From: Mycobacterium barrassiae
Lineage (GTDB): Bacteria; Actinomycetota; Actinomycetes; Mycobacteriales; Mycobacteriaceae
NCBI RefSeq assembly: GCF_025822765.1
Contig: NZ_JACKUK010000023.1
Coordinates: 639,535 to 703,534 of the forward strand
Direction: 5' to 3'
DNA length: 64,000 bases
Each line of letters begins with the position of its first letter. Position 1 is the first letter of the stretch. A program made the translations under genes and the position numbers. The notes beneath the pieces are model-generated. The model was not told the origin of the DNA, ran no database searches, and worked only from the letters and a program-made list of their open reading frames with translations. Positions 9,481 to 18,927 of the stretch are shown here, piece after piece.

Positions 9481-10701
9481 ATGACCGTGCAGGACAGGGA
9501 ACTGGGAATCGCGTTGTTCGACGACGAGTTCATCCAGGACCCATACCCGCTCTACAGCCGGATGCATGCCAACGGCCCGGTGCACCCGATCGCCGATTCG
9601 GGGTTCTATGCCGTCTCCGGCTGGGATGCCGTCAACGATGTCATCGCCCGACCACAAGACTTCTCCTCGAACCTGACCGCCACGATGACGTACGAAGACG
9701 GCAGGGTCGGAGCCTTCGTGATGGGCGAGCTCGGTGGCGAGACGCAAGCGCTGGCGACCGCGGACGACCCCGACCACGCCGTTCATCGAAAACTCCTGCT
9801 GCCACAGCTGGCCGCTCGGAAGATCAACGCGCTGGAGACCTACATCGCCGAGACCGAGGTGCGGCTCTGGGACGTAGGCGTTCACGACGGTCGCATCGAA
9901 TGGATGTCGGCGATGGCGAACCGACTGCCGATGATGATCGTCACCCGCTTGATCGGGGTACCGGATGTGGACGCCGACCAACTGATGCGATGGGGCTACG
10001 CGGGCACCCAGATGGTGGAGGGACTGGTCAGCAGGGACGAGCTCGCCGCCGCCGGTGCAGCCGTCATGGAACTCGCCGTCTACATCAACGAGCACTTCCA
10101 GCGCGCCGCCGCGGATCCCCCGGACAACCTGCTCGGTGATCTCGCAACCGCCCGTGCCGCAGGCGAATTGACCGACCTCACGGCGCTGGGCATGATGGCG
10201 ACGCTGTTCAGCGCGGGCGGCGAGTCCACCGCGTCCCTCATCGGATCCGCTGCACATGTGATGACCCGGTTTCCCGAGATCCAACAAGACCTCCGCAACG
10301 ACCCTGACGCGCTCGGCGCCTTCCTCGAAGAGGTGCTGCGCTTCGAGCCGCCGTTCCGCGGGCACTATCGGCACGTGGTTCGCGACACGACGCTGTGCGG
10401 CACCGAATTGCCGGCGGACTCGCGCCTGGTGCTGTTGTGGGGCGCCGCCAACCGTGATCCCGCGCATTTCGACGATCCCAACGAGTTCCGGCTCGACCGT
10501 CCCGGCGGCAAGGGACATATCTCGTTCGGTAAGGGCGCGCACTTCTGCGTCGGCGCCGCACTGGCCCGCCTGGAAGCCCGGATCGTCTTGCAGCGCCTAC
10601 TCGATCGCACGAGGTGGATCGACGCCGTGGACATCGGCCGCTGGCTACCGAGCCTGTTGGTGCGACGACTCGAGCGCCTCGAGCTGTCGCTTACAACTTG
10701 A
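9481..10701 (+). CDS. Cytochrome P450
   Basis: A 406-residue soluble bacterial P450 mono-oxygenase. Visible family features are the I-helix oxygen-activation motif LFSAGGESTASL (about residue 245), the ExxR pair in EEVLRFEPP (about 285), and the heme-thiolate loop FGKGAHFCVGAAL with the ligand Cys near residue 356. The ATG at 9481 gives the standard N-terminus. A ferredoxin is not encoded next to it. The neighbouring Rieske oxygenase and DapB-like reductase suggest oxidation of a hydrophobic substrate. Its 3' end overlaps the convergent gene by 11 bases. Confidence 0.95.
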   Translation: MTVQDRELGIALFDDEFIQDPYPLYSRMHANGPVHPIADSGFYAVSGWDAVNDVIARPQDFSSNLTATMTYEDGRVGAFVMGELGGETQALATADDPDHAVHRKLLLPQLAARKINALETYIAETEVRLWDVGVHDGRIEWMSAMANRLPMMIVTRLIGVPDVDADQLMRWGYAGTQMVEGLVSRDELAAAGAAVMELAVYINEHFQRAAADPPDNLLGDLATARAAGELTDLTALGMMATLFSAGGESTASLIGSAAHVMTRFPEIQQDLRNDPDALGAFLEEVLRFEPPFRGHYRHVVRDTTLCGTELPADSRLVLLWGAANRDPAHFDDPNEFRLDRPGGKGHISFGKGAHFCVGAALARLEARIVLQRLLDRTRWIDAVDIGRWLPSLLVRRLERLELSLTT

Positions 10702-11779
10702 AGCGGCCGGCGAAGCCACGCAGCGGCACATCGGCGCTCGTCAATAGTCCCGGAGGGGCCTCGACCACCGACGAAATCGCGCTGAGGGCAGGCATACCGG
10801 TCACCGTCATACCGATCGAGGCGAAATTGGCCGGATCCGACAGGTCGACGCCGGGCTTCGGGAAGATCATGTGCTTGTTGTACACACACGGATCGCCCTT
10901 GATCTGAGTGATGTAGCAGCCCTTGATATCCCAACTCGGATCCGTGTGCGGGGTCATTTGCCATTCCAGGTGCGTCTCGACCCGGGGCACCCCGTCGACG
11001 ATGCCCTGGTACTTGAGGTAGTTGCCGCCGAGCGAACCCTTCGGCAACACGTACCAGCCGAGATCGACGTCCTTGGTGCACGCCCCGAGTTCGTAGCTGA
11101 ACTTGACCTCGTCGAGTTTGAGGTCGAAGCAGTCGGCCATCATGAGCACACTGTCGGCGAAGACGCGGGTGTATTTCTCCAGCTTGGCCGGAATGCTCGG
11201 GTCGTCGACGGGAAGGCCGTAGCCGACCTCGATCCAGGTGTCCTTGGAATGGTGACACGACACGTCGACGGATTCGATGGTGGTGACGTTCTCGATCTCG
11301 GCGACGTCTGCCGAACACACGACACCCAGGATCTGGTTCAGTCCGGGGTTCATCCCGGTGCCGTAGAACGTCGATCCGCCCTTCTCGCACGCCTCGGCGA
11401 GGAGTTGGGTGACCGGCTTGCCCGACGGATGCGGATGGTTGGTGTCGCGGTGCCAGCCGGTGATCCAGTCGGCGGTGGTGACGATGTTGATGCCGGCCTC
11501 CAGGACTTTCACGTAGAGGTCCTCGTCCGGGAAGACGCCGTGGAAGGTCAGCACGTCGGGCTTGGCGGCGATGATCTCCTCGATCGAACCGGTGGCCGTC
11601 ACCCCGTTGGGCGCCAACCCGGCCAACTCGCCGGCGTCGCGGCCGACCTTCTCCGGTGAGTAGCAGTGCACTCCGATCAGTTCGAGGTCAGGGCGGTCGG
11701 CGATCCGCTTGATCATCTCGCTGCCGACGTTGCCTGTAGCGACCTGGAACACGCGTATCGGCTTGCGCTGTGCGCTCAT
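10691..11779 (-). CDS. DapB-like NAD(P)H-dependent oxidoreductase
   Basis: A 362-residue protein with an N-terminal Rossmann fold (IRVFQVATGNVGSEMIKRI, residues 8-26) of the dihydrodipicolinate reductase-like/amine dehydrogenase-like family that is abundant in mycobacteria. The substrate half is unlike true DapB and it is far longer, so a role in lysine synthesis is unlikely. It starts inside the stop of the upstream Rieske gene (ATGA overlap), implying cotranscription and a shared pathway. Family members of this kind sit in sterol and terpenoid catabolic loci. The reaction is unknown. Confidence 0.8.
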   Translation of the reverse strand: MSAQRKPIRVFQVATGNVGSEMIKRIADRPDLELIGVHCYSPEKVGRDAGELAGLAPNGVTATGSIEEIIAAKPDVLTFHGVFPDEDLYVKVLEAGINIVTTADWITGWHRDTNHPHPSGKPVTQLLAEACEKGGSTFYGTGMNPGLNQILGVVCSADVAEIENVTTIESVDVSCHHSKDTWIEVGYGLPVDDPSIPAKLEKYTRVFADSVLMMADCFDLKLDEVKFSYELGACTKDVDLGWYVLPKGSLGGNYLKYQGIVDGVPRVETHLEWQMTPHTDPSWDIKGCYITQIKGDPCVYNKHMIFPKPGVDLSDPANFASIGMTVTGMPALSAISSVVEAPPGLLTSADVPLRGFAGRFKL

Positions 11780-12807
11780 TCGGTTCGACCTTTCTGTGCT
11801 GCGTAGACCTCGGCGGCGCTGCCACCGATACCGTCGGGATAGAACTGCTTGGCCCAGTTGCGAATCGCGGTGAAACCCTGCTGCTCCGAACCGGCCAGCG
11901 CCGGCGGGTCGGAATAGCGTTGGTGCTGCCAGATCTCGATGTCCTGGGCGAACTGCCGGATGACCTCCTGCCCGAATTCGCGGGCCTTCATCTCGGCGCG
12001 CTCCGGATTGCGCGTCGGCGTACGGCCGATGTACACCATGAAGCGGACATCGGACGTGCTGTCGTCGACGGGTGTGACGGCGGAGATCGTCCTGTTGTCC
12101 ACCATCCCAAAGCTTTTCGTGACCGCGATCCCGAGGCCGCCGTTGATCGCCTCGACCCTGCTGTCGATGTCGTCGATGCTCTGCTGGTCGTCGCCTTCGA
12201 ACGTGATCGTGAAGTCGACGTAGGACACCGCGTCGTCGAAGTCGTGCCGGGTGAAGACGGGCACGATCGGGGTCTGGTGAACGAACTTGAAATGCGCGAA
12301 GTCGACGCCGTTTTCGAGGACGTACTGCGGATGCATCTCCAGCGCTTCGCGGTACAACCGCTGCTGCGGGTAGTAGTTCTCGGCGCTGCTGCCGTCGTTG
12401 AAGCTCGCGAACACGTCGGGTGCGTCGAAGAACGGTTCGCGCCGCTGCACGTCGTGCCAGATGTAGATCGCCTCGTTGCGCTCCACGGTCGGATAGGTGC
12501 GGATGCGGCGCCCGCGGTTGGGCCGGTCCTCATACGGGATGCACACGTTGCGACCCTCGTGATTCCACTGCCACCCGTGGAAGGGGCACTGGATGACCTC
12601 ACCCTCGACGTGACCGCCGTACCCGAGGTGCGCGCCGAGATGTTCGCAATAGGCATCCATGACGGTGAGGTGCCCGGACTCGGCCCGCCAGGCGATCATC
12701 TCGGTGCCGAAGTACTTCATTCGATGCACATCACCGGTCTTGATCTCGTCAGACCACGCGACCTGGAACCAGCCGGTCGGCTTCATCGACAGGGGCGGCT
12801 TCGCCAT
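11776..12807 (-). CDS. Rieske non-heme iron oxygenase, KshA-like
   Basis: A 343-residue terminal oxygenase. The Rieske cluster ligands C54, H56, C74 and H77 (CEHLGAH and CPFHGW) are intact, and the mononuclear iron ligands lie in VDFAHFKFVH (D169, H172, H177). Size and order match KshA-type steroid 9-alpha-hydroxylase oxygenases, which take electrons from a separate reductase; none is encoded here. It is the first gene of a two-gene unit with the DapB-like protein and is divergent from a nitronate monooxygenase. A steroid substrate is plausible but not proven. Confidence 0.88.
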   Translation of the reverse strand: MAKPPLSMKPTGWFQVAWSDEIKTGDVHRMKYFGTEMIAWRAESGHLTVMDAYCEHLGAHLGYGGHVEGEVIQCPFHGWQWNHEGRNVCIPYEDRPNRGRRIRTYPTVERNEAIYIWHDVQRREPFFDAPDVFASFNDGSSAENYYPQQRLYREALEMHPQYVLENGVDFAHFKFVHQTPIVPVFTRHDFDDAVSYVDFTITFEGDDQQSIDDIDSRVEAINGGLGIAVTKSFGMVDNRTISAVTPVDDSTSDVRFMVYIGRTPTRNPERAEMKAREFGQEVIRQFAQDIEIWQHQRYSDPPALAGSEQQGFTAIRNWAKQFYPDGIGGSAAEVYAAQKGRTE

Positions 12808-12880
12808 GCGGAAATCATAAAGTACTCAATGTAAAAATGCGACAGGCCTAAATCGGGGTGTGGAACGGTTTTAATGGGCC

Positions 12881-13798
12881 GTGCCCAATCGAATTCAGAC
12901 CCTGCTCGGCGTCGACTATCCCGTGGTCCAGGCGCCGATGACCTATATCGCCCGCGCGGAGCTGGCCGCAGCGGTCTCTGAGGCCGGCGGCCTGGGAATG
13001 ATTGAGACGCTGACCGATGAGGGCCGCGCGGACCTGAAGCGGGTACGCGACCTCACCGATCGCCCCGTCGCGGCGAACCTGATGATCCAGGGCTGGAAGG
13101 CCGACCCGTCGATCGTCGACACGCTGGCCGAGGCGGGAGTGCAGCACGTGTTCACCTCTGCGGGCGATCCGGCGCTGTTCACCGACCGGCTGCACGACGC
13201 GGGAATGACGGTGGTGCACGTCGTCGGGTCGTTGCGGGCGGCGCAGAAGGCCGTCGACGCCGGAGTCGACGCGCTTGTCGTCGAGGGCGTGGAGGGCGGC
13301 GGGTTCAAGTCCGCGCTGGGGGCCTCGACGATGGTGTTGCTTCCGCTAGTCGCGTCACATGTCGATCTGCCGATCATCGCGGCGGGCGGCATGTGCGACG
13401 CACAGTCCGCCGCGGCCTCGCTGGTGCTGGGCGCGGAAGGCGTTCAGATGGGCACACGCATGCTCGCGAGCCGAGAGTCGCTGGTGCACAACAACTTCAA
13501 AGAGGCGATCGTCGCGGCCAACGATGCGGGCACCGTGCTCCTCGACATTCCGGGCAATCCGACGATGCGCGTGCTTCGGACAGGACTGGCCGCACGCGTG
13601 GCCGAGCATGACCCGAACGCGAAGCTGCTCGGCAAGGTCACGGAGCTCTACTTCGCCGGCGATATGGAGGCCAGCGTCGCCAACACCGGTCAGGTGTCGT
13701 CGCGGATTGCCGAGCTTCTTCCGGTGGCCGACATCGTCCGCCGGACGTGGGTCGAGATCGAAACGGTGCTGGACGCGGCGCGCGCCCGCGTCGGCTAG
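12881..13798 (+). CDS. Nitronate monooxygenase-family FMN protein
   Basis: A 305-residue TIM-barrel FMN protein of the NMO/2-nitropropane dioxygenase family. It has VVQAPMTYIARAELAAAVSEAG at the N-terminus, the VEGVEGGG loop near residue 135 and the phosphate-binding IIAAGGMCDAQSAAASLVLG segment near 165. Family members oxidise nitronates such as propionate-3-nitronate. The GTG start at 12881 fits the family N-terminus. It overlaps the convergent downstream gene by four bases. Confidence 0.88.
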   Translation: MPNRIQTLLGVDYPVVQAPMTYIARAELAAAVSEAGGLGMIETLTDEGRADLKRVRDLTDRPVAANLMIQGWKADPSIVDTLAEAGVQHVFTSAGDPALFTDRLHDAGMTVVHVVGSLRAAQKAVDAGVDALVVEGVEGGGFKSALGASTMVLLPLVASHVDLPIIAAGGMCDAQSAAASLVLGAEGVQMGTRMLASRESLVHNNFKEAIVAANDAGTVLLDIPGNPTMRVLRTGLAARVAEHDPNAKLLGKVTELYFAGDMEASVANTGQVSSRIAELLPVADIVRRTWVEIETVLDAARARVG

Positions 13799-15258
13799 GC
13801 GACTTGCTCGAGCACGGCTTTCGAACGCTCCGTGTTTGCGCGCACCGCATGGGCGGCACGTGGCTTGTCGATGCGCTTGCCACGCGTATGCAGGGAGATC
13901 AACGAGCCGGACCGAACGACGCCCATCGGGCCAGGACCTGCGAAGCGCGCGATACCCGAGACCCGCAGCGCCAAGCTCGCCTTGGCCTGGCGGTAGCCGA
14001 CGCGGATACCGGCGGCGCACACGATCAGCAGACCGCCGATGCCAGGCACCGCGATGGCGGCCAACGCGGTCAGCGAGGCCGGAGCCAGGACTGACTTGAC
14101 CACGTGATCGAGGAATGACGTCGTTCCCGCGCTGACGGTTGCGGGGGCCGGCTCCAGACCGGACAGCGCCACCTTGTGGGTCATGCTGATGTTGGTGACG
14201 CCTCCGAGGTCCGATGCCTGGACAACGTTGCCGAACAGTGGCGCATCGGCGTCGACGTGCGGCAGCTGCATGGGCTCGGTCCCGATCAGCGGGGCGTCCA
14301 CGGCTACGGGCGGTGCACCGTTGACGGAGCCCGCGGCACCGAACACCGGCGGGCGGGGACCGTCGACAGCACTGACGCCGAGTAGGTCGAGCAAGTTGCC
14401 CGGCACCTTCGCGACCTCGGCGACGGCGTTCACCACCGCAGTGATCATGATCTGGATCGCCGTGATGACATCGGTGATCGGCGTTTGCGAACCCGGCAGT
14501 CCGGCGAGCGTCGTAGCCGACGTTCCGAGTGCCCGCACAATCGTGTTCACAGCGTTCGAGAAGGGAGTGACCACCGCTCCTTCGAACGTCTTCGGCTTCG
14601 GGGCCGTGCTAGACCCGGTGAGCGTCGATCCCCCGCCCGGCGTGGACGAACTGCCCGACGTCCCATTTCCTTGACCCGCCGCCGGGACGTTCGTCGCCTC
14701 CGGAGCTGTGCTCTCTTTCGCGGTCGGAGCATTCGTCTGCGTGACCTCGGGGACCGAAATCACCTGCGACACAGCGGTACCCGCTGCGGAAGTGGCCGAC
14801 GCAATCGCGGTCGAGACGACGTCCTTCAGGTCTTCGAAGGCAGCCTTGAGATCCTTGGACGTATTCGTCTGGGCTGACACCACCGTGGTCGGACCGTTGT
14901 TGCTGGTGACCTTCGTGACCACTCCAGGCGTGGCCGTGCCTGCGGTGTTGGTAGTCGTCTTCTCGTCTTCGTCGACCCGCTGGTTACCGATGACGCTGGT
15001 GGGACCGGTGGACGAGGGCTTGGTCGAGTCGTCGCCGGGCGACGAGGAATCGTTGGTTTCGGAAGGGGTGTTGTCGGTGCCGGTGGTCTCGTCAGCAAGC
15101 GCTATCGCCCCGCTGCTACTGCAGACGAGGAGCCCTATCGAGAGCGCGCAGGCACCCGCCGCGGCGCGCAAATGCGTCGTGTCGATGATCCTCTCCGTCC
15201 AGCAACGATCCTGCCGGTAGATACGTAAATATTGTCGCATAGACATGGCGGTACTCAC
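13795..15258 (-). CDS. Exported Ser/Thr-rich protein with C-terminal membrane anchor
   Basis: A 487-residue protein of unknown function. After a basic N-terminus there is a hydrophobic signal-like segment (about residues 30-55, AAAGACALSIGLLVCSSSG). It is followed by a long low-complexity Ser/Thr/Gly/Pro region (about 58-220), a moderately hydrophobic middle, and a transmembrane helix near residues 395-420 followed by a basic tail. The layout is that of an envelope-anchored, probably glycosylated mycobacterial surface protein. No catalytic motif is visible. Confidence 0.75.
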   Translation of the reverse strand: MSTAMSMRQYLRIYRQDRCWTERIIDTTHLRAAAGACALSIGLLVCSSSGAIALADETTGTDNTPSETNDSSSPGDDSTKPSSTGPTSVIGNQRVDEDEKTTTNTAGTATPGVVTKVTSNNGPTTVVSAQTNTSKDLKAAFEDLKDVVSTAIASATSAAGTAVSQVISVPEVTQTNAPTAKESTAPEATNVPAAGQGNGTSGSSSTPGGGSTLTGSSTAPKPKTFEGAVVTPFSNAVNTIVRALGTSATTLAGLPGSQTPITDVITAIQIMITAVVNAVAEVAKVPGNLLDLLGVSAVDGPRPPVFGAAGSVNGAPPVAVDAPLIGTEPMQLPHVDADAPLFGNVVQASDLGGVTNISMTHKVALSGLEPAPATVSAGTTSFLDHVVKSVLAPASLTALAAIAVPGIGGLLIVCAAGIRVGYRQAKASLALRVSGIARFAGPGPMGVVRSGSLISLHTRGKRIDKPRAAHAVRANTERSKAVLEQVA

Positions 15259-15784
15259 TAGGAACTGAGTTGAAGAAACCGTGGCAAATCTGGCCGATTG
15301 CTAGGTCATTTCGGCGACGTGTCTCCGCTCGGCACGAACATCATGATCATCCCCGGCATTGCGAACCGGCTACACAACAAGATCACTGCCACTGCCTGCA
15401 GTTTTCAAGGTGATGCTGGTACGAACTCGCCGTTGCGACCCGACGCCGAACGGGACGCAAGTCCCAAAAGCCTTCTCGGTAGCAGCACCGCCGCGTCATC
15501 GAGCAACGACACAACGATCTTGATTTCGATGCGAGAAAGTCGCCTCAGGGTGGCCGAGAGGGCCGTCATACACGTGCCGTAGTTATGCCCGCAGGGGTCC
15601 GCTCGGCAACGACACGCCGAATACACCCGCGGGTGCCCCCGGGGCCGGTTTTCAAGTTCACCGACCGCCAGTGACGACGCCGCCAGCAACCAATCCGGGC
15701 GATTTGTGTGCGTTTCGGAGCGCTCACCGCTCCTCGATGCACACAAATCTTGTCAAGTCAGGGGGCCGGCGTGACGATGATGCG
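15259..15784. other. Long divergent intergenic region
   Basis: About 526 bases separate the divergent exported-protein gene and the flavoprotein gene. The only clear structure is the palindromic repeat at 15701-15749. Short open frames occur (for example 15405-15560 on the minus strand) but lack ribosome-binding sites and recognisable products, so I do not call them genes. Confidence 0.6.
15701..15749. repeat. 49-bp palindromic repeat, copy 1
   Basis: Outer arms GATTTGTGTGC and GCACACAAATC are perfectly complementary and enclose an inner stem GGAGCG/CGCTCC. The whole 49-base unit is closely similar to the inverted sequence at 52490-52544, so it is a dispersed repeat rather than a gene-specific terminator. 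Here it lies upstream of the flavoprotein gene, in a divergent region. Confidence 0.75.
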
Positions 15785-17002
15785 GTGTCGGCGACCGCAC
15801 GTGTGCTTGTGCTGGGGTCGGGGTTTGCCGGACTCTGGGCGGCGCTTGGGGCGGCCAGGCGACTCGATGAGCTCGGTGCGGCGCCTGGCGCGGTCGACAT
15901 CACGGTGGTCAGTCCGCAACCGTTCCACGACATTCGGGTCCGCAACTACGAAGCGGACCTCAGCCCATGCCGGATTCCGTTGGCGGACTTGCTCGATCCC
16001 GTCGGCGTCGAACGCATCAGTGCCGCGGTGACCCGGATCGACCCGGCGCAGGCCACCGTCAGCACCGCCGACGGCGCCGCCCTGAACTACGACCGCCTGG
16101 TTGTGGCGGTGGGCAGCACGGTGGCCAAACCCGACCTTCCCGGCCTCGCGGAGTTCGGCTTCGACGTCGACACCTACGACCACGCGAAGGCGCTCCAAGC
16201 GCACATCCGCGGCCTGGCCGAACGCGACGGGGCTCCCGTGAGTGCCACCGCTGTGGTGGTGGGTGCGGGGCTCACCGGCATCGAGACGGCCAGTGAGCTG
16301 CCGGGAATGCTCGCCGACGCCCTCGGCTCAGACAGCACCCCGCGGGTGATCCTCGTCGATCACAATCCGCATGTCGGGTCGGACATGGGCGAGTCGGCCC
16401 GTCCGGTCATCGAACAGGCGTTGGCCGACAATCACGTCGACACCCGCACCGGCGTCGGCGTCACCGCCATCGACGAACGAAGCGTCACCCTGTCCTCCGG
16501 CGAGGTCATCGAGGCGGCGACGGTGGTGTGGTGCGCGGGCATGCGGGCGAATCCGCTGACCAAGCAGTTGGGGGTACCGCTGGACCGGTGGGGCCGACTG
16601 GCGGTCGATGATCATTTGCGTGTCGAGGGGGTCTCGGGAGTGTTCGCCGCAGGCGATGTGGCCGCGGCGCGCATGGACGACGAGCACATGTCGGTGATGT
16701 CGTGTCAGCACGGCCGGCCGATGGGCCGCTATGCCGGCTACAACGTCATCAGCGACCTGCTGGGCGAGCCCATGCTCTCGCTGCGAATCCCTTGGTATGT
16801 CACGGTTCTCGATCTGGGCCCGGCCGGCGCGGTGTACACGGAGGGCTGGGATCGCCGCGTCGTCGCCACCGGCGCACAGGCGAAGGCGACCAAGCGGACG
16901 ATCAACGGTGAGCGCATCTATCCCCCACTAACCGGCGACCGCACCGCACTGCTCGCCGCGGCCGCCCCGGAGTTGCAGTCCGCCCCCGCCTATGAAGACT
17001 GA
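15785..17002 (+). CDS. NDH-2-like FAD/NAD(P) oxidoreductase
   Basis: About 405 residues with two dinucleotide-binding motifs: RVLVLGSGFAGLWAAL at the N-terminus for FAD, and AVVVGAGLTGIETASEL near residue 155 for NAD(P)H. The C-terminal FAAGDVAAARMD motif closes the FAD site. It belongs to the type II NADH dehydrogenase-like disulfide reductase superfamily; respiratory Ndh proteins are somewhat longer with a membrane-binding tail, which is not obvious here. The frame stays open upstream, but that part crosses the palindromic repeat, so the GTG at 15785, directly before the FAD motif, is preferred. Confidence 0.85.
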   Translation: MSATARVLVLGSGFAGLWAALGAARRLDELGAAPGAVDITVVSPQPFHDIRVRNYEADLSPCRIPLADLLDPVGVERISAAVTRIDPAQATVSTADGAALNYDRLVVAVGSTVAKPDLPGLAEFGFDVDTYDHAKALQAHIRGLAERDGAPVSATAVVVGAGLTGIETASELPGMLADALGSDSTPRVILVDHNPHVGSDMGESARPVIEQALADNHVDTRTGVGVTAIDERSVTLSSGEVIEAATVVWCAGMRANPLTKQLGVPLDRWGRLAVDDHLRVEGVSGVFAAGDVAAARMDDEHMSVMSCQHGRPMGRYAGYNVISDLLGEPMLSLRIPWYVTVLDLGPAGAVYTEGWDRRVVATGAQAKATKRTINGERIYPPLTGDRTALLAAAAPELQSAPAYED

Positions 17003-17005
17003 GAC

Positions 17006-17272
17006 CTACCGGCCGTTGCGCTCGCGGTGCTTACATCCCGGCCAGCAGCACGGTCTGCGCATGCCCTCTTCGAGCTCCTCCTGGGTACGGCGAATGCGGC
17101 GCTCCCGGGTCGCCGCCTGCTTGGCATCCTCGACCCAGCAGATGAACTCGTTACGCGCCAGCGGCGTGATGTCCTTCCATGCGGCCAACGCGGTGTCGTT
17201 GGAGATCAACGCCTTACGCAGGTCTGTGGGAAGCTTGTGCACCACCCCGCCCGGTACCTGCTCACTGCTCAT
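17006..17272 (-). CDS. YdeI/OmpD-associated-family small protein
   Basis: An 88-residue protein with the ALAAWKDITPLARNEFICWV segment and the REKRIRRTQEEL-like basic helix (here RERRIRRTQEELEEGMRRPC) characteristic of the YdeI/OmdA family, linked in some bacteria to peptide or bacteriocin resistance. The frame extends upstream, but the ATG at 17272 starts the conserved part. It is convergent with the flavoprotein gene, three bases away. Biochemical function is unknown. Confidence 0.75.
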   Translation of the reverse strand: MSSEQVPGGVVHKLPTDLRKALISNDTALAAWKDITPLARNEFICWVEDAKQAATRERRIRRTQEELEEGMRRPCCWPGCKHRERNGR

Positions 17273-17408
17273 GTCGCCACGATATCGAATTCGAGGCTGA
17301 GACCGTGATCGCGACAGTACAGTTCGCGAACAGGTCTTCTCTGCTAGTGCCGCGTGACGCACCGACTCAGCCCTGAACGACCGAAGCCCTGAACGAAAGG
17401 TAACAACC

Positions 17409-18323
17409 ATGAAGAGATCCGCTGTTGCCCTTGGGCTTTCCCTGGCATTGCTGACCGGCTGTTCGTACGCGAGTGTCGGGGCCGGCGAGCAGGCTGTCGT
17501 TGTCGACGGCTATTGGATGATCCCCACCGATCCGACGGTGAAGGGCTGCATCGCTCCGGAAAACTCTCAGAACGAGATCACCAATCACGTGTACCGGTAT
17601 CCGGCTCGCCAGATCTCATGGGACGCGACGGGCGATCCCGGTTCCGAGCGGGGCCCGTACGTCGTGGTGTCCAACGCCAAGGCGCCCGCGGACATGAACG
17701 TCCCCGTGGTCGTGACGTTCGATCTGACGACGGACTGCGAGAAGCTCAAGCAGTTCCACCGCGACTTCGGCACCAAATACAACGGGTGGTTGAACGACGA
17801 CGGAACGGTCAGCGACGGGTGGGTCGAACTGCTCAACTACGTGATCGGACAACCGTTGCAGGACACGCTCAATGGAGTGGCGCAGAAGTACACGTGGCAG
17901 CAGATCTGGAACGACGAAGAGGCACGTATCGAATTTCGCAATGCGCTTCTCCAATCGCTGCCGAACGCCAGCAAGGCGCGCACGAACGGCGTCGACTTCT
18001 TCACCAACTTTCAGGTGACGGTGCTCAAGCCGACGCCGGTCAATCCCGAGTTGAAGGCCGCGATCGAGCGGGAGCAGGCCGCGATTCAGAACGCCCAAGC
18101 CACCCAGGCGCAGGGTGTCGCAGAGGCCAACGCGAAGAAGGCGAAGGCGGAAGCGGATCTCGCCGCCGCGGTCGCCGAGACGAGGGTGGCCGAGCAGGAG
18201 GCGCTGAAACGCGCCGCCGAGGTCAAGGGTTACCCGTCGGTGGAGGATTACCTGCGCGCCGAGGCGATCAAGCAGGGGCTCAACCCGTACCAGCCGACCT
18301 ACGTTGTCCCGCAGGGTGGCTGA
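17409..18323 (+). CDS. SPFH/band-7-type lipoprotein
   Basis: A 304-residue lipoprotein. The signal peptide ends in a lipobox (LALLTGC, Cys18), so it should be anchored outside the cytoplasmic membrane. The middle (about residues 28-200) resembles an SPFH/prohibitin-like domain, and about residues 215-280 form an Ala/Glu/Lys-rich coiled coil (EREQAAIQNAQATQAQGVAE), as in flotillins. The orientation is unusual: a lipid-anchored, extracytoplasmic SPFH protein. An AAAGGTAACAACC site precedes the ATG. Role unknown; membrane scaffolding is inferred. Confidence 0.75.
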   Translation: MKRSAVALGLSLALLTGCSYASVGAGEQAVVVDGYWMIPTDPTVKGCIAPENSQNEITNHVYRYPARQISWDATGDPGSERGPYVVVSNAKAPADMNVPVVVTFDLTTDCEKLKQFHRDFGTKYNGWLNDDGTVSDGWVELLNYVIGQPLQDTLNGVAQKYTWQQIWNDEEARIEFRNALLQSLPNASKARTNGVDFFTNFQVTVLKPTPVNPELKAAIEREQAAIQNAQATQAQGVAEANAKKAKAEADLAAAVAETRVAEQEALKRAAEVKGYPSVEDYLRAEAIKQGLNPYQPTYVVPQGG

Positions 18324-18374
18324 CGCCTGGCGAGTCGCGGACCGATCACCGGCCCCAGTGCATATCCTCGGCGC

Positions 18375-18884
18375 ATGCTCGAGTCCAGGACGGACGTCTC
18401 CGCAGACATAGTCGTCATCCACACTGACGGCGGCTGCAGACCCAACCCCGGCCCCGGCGGCTGGGGCGCGGTGCTGCGCCACCGCGAGCACGTCCGCGAG
18501 ATGTGCGGCGGTGAGTTCGGAGTCACGAGCAACAACCGGATGGAACTGATGGCGCCGATCATGGCGCTTGAGGCGCTGACCCGGCCGGTGGTGGCGCACC
18601 TCTACACCGACAGCACCTATGTCCGGAACGGCATCACCAAGTGGGTGCTGGGCTGGGAGCGCAACGGGTGGATGACCGCCGCCAAGCAGCCGGTGAAGAA
18701 CGTCGACCTGTGGCAACGGTTGCGCGCGGCGTGCGGCCGCCACCAGGTCGAGTGGTTCTGGGTGAAGGGGCACGCGGGCATCGCCGACAACGAATTGGCC
18801 GATGTGCTCGCGACCCGAGGCATGCAGGAAGCCATCGCCCGCGGCCAACTCAGCCATTCGGGGGGCGCAGCGCTCACCCCCTGA
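18375..18884 (+). CDS. rnhA: Ribonuclease HI
   Basis: A 169-residue RNase HI that cleaves RNA in RNA:DNA hybrids. The catalytic DEDD residues are visible in [14 protein letters not shown] (first Asp), [13 protein letters not shown] (Glu), [12 protein letters not shown] (second Asp) and NELADVLA (final Asp). Length matches stand-alone RnhA. It begins 51 bases after the SPFH lipoprotein gene and could be read from the same transcript. Confidence 0.96.
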   Translation: MLESRTDVSADIVVIHTDGGCRPNPGPGGWGAVLRHREHVREMCGGEFGVTSNNRMELMAPIMALEALTRPVVAHLYTDSTYVRNGITKWVLGWERNGWMTAAKQPVKNVDLWQRLRAACGRHQVEWFWVKGHAGIADNELADVLATRGMQEAIARGQLSHSGGAALTP

Positions 18885-18927
18885 CCCGGGATTGGCGCCC
18901 GCTGCTGAGAGGCGCTAATTTCCTCGC

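Noticed and set aside
15405-15746. Possible 113-codon minus-strand gene in the long intergenic region
   Set aside because: Its beginning lies in the palindromic repeat, there is no ribosome-binding site and no family resemblance; at most a decayed fragment.
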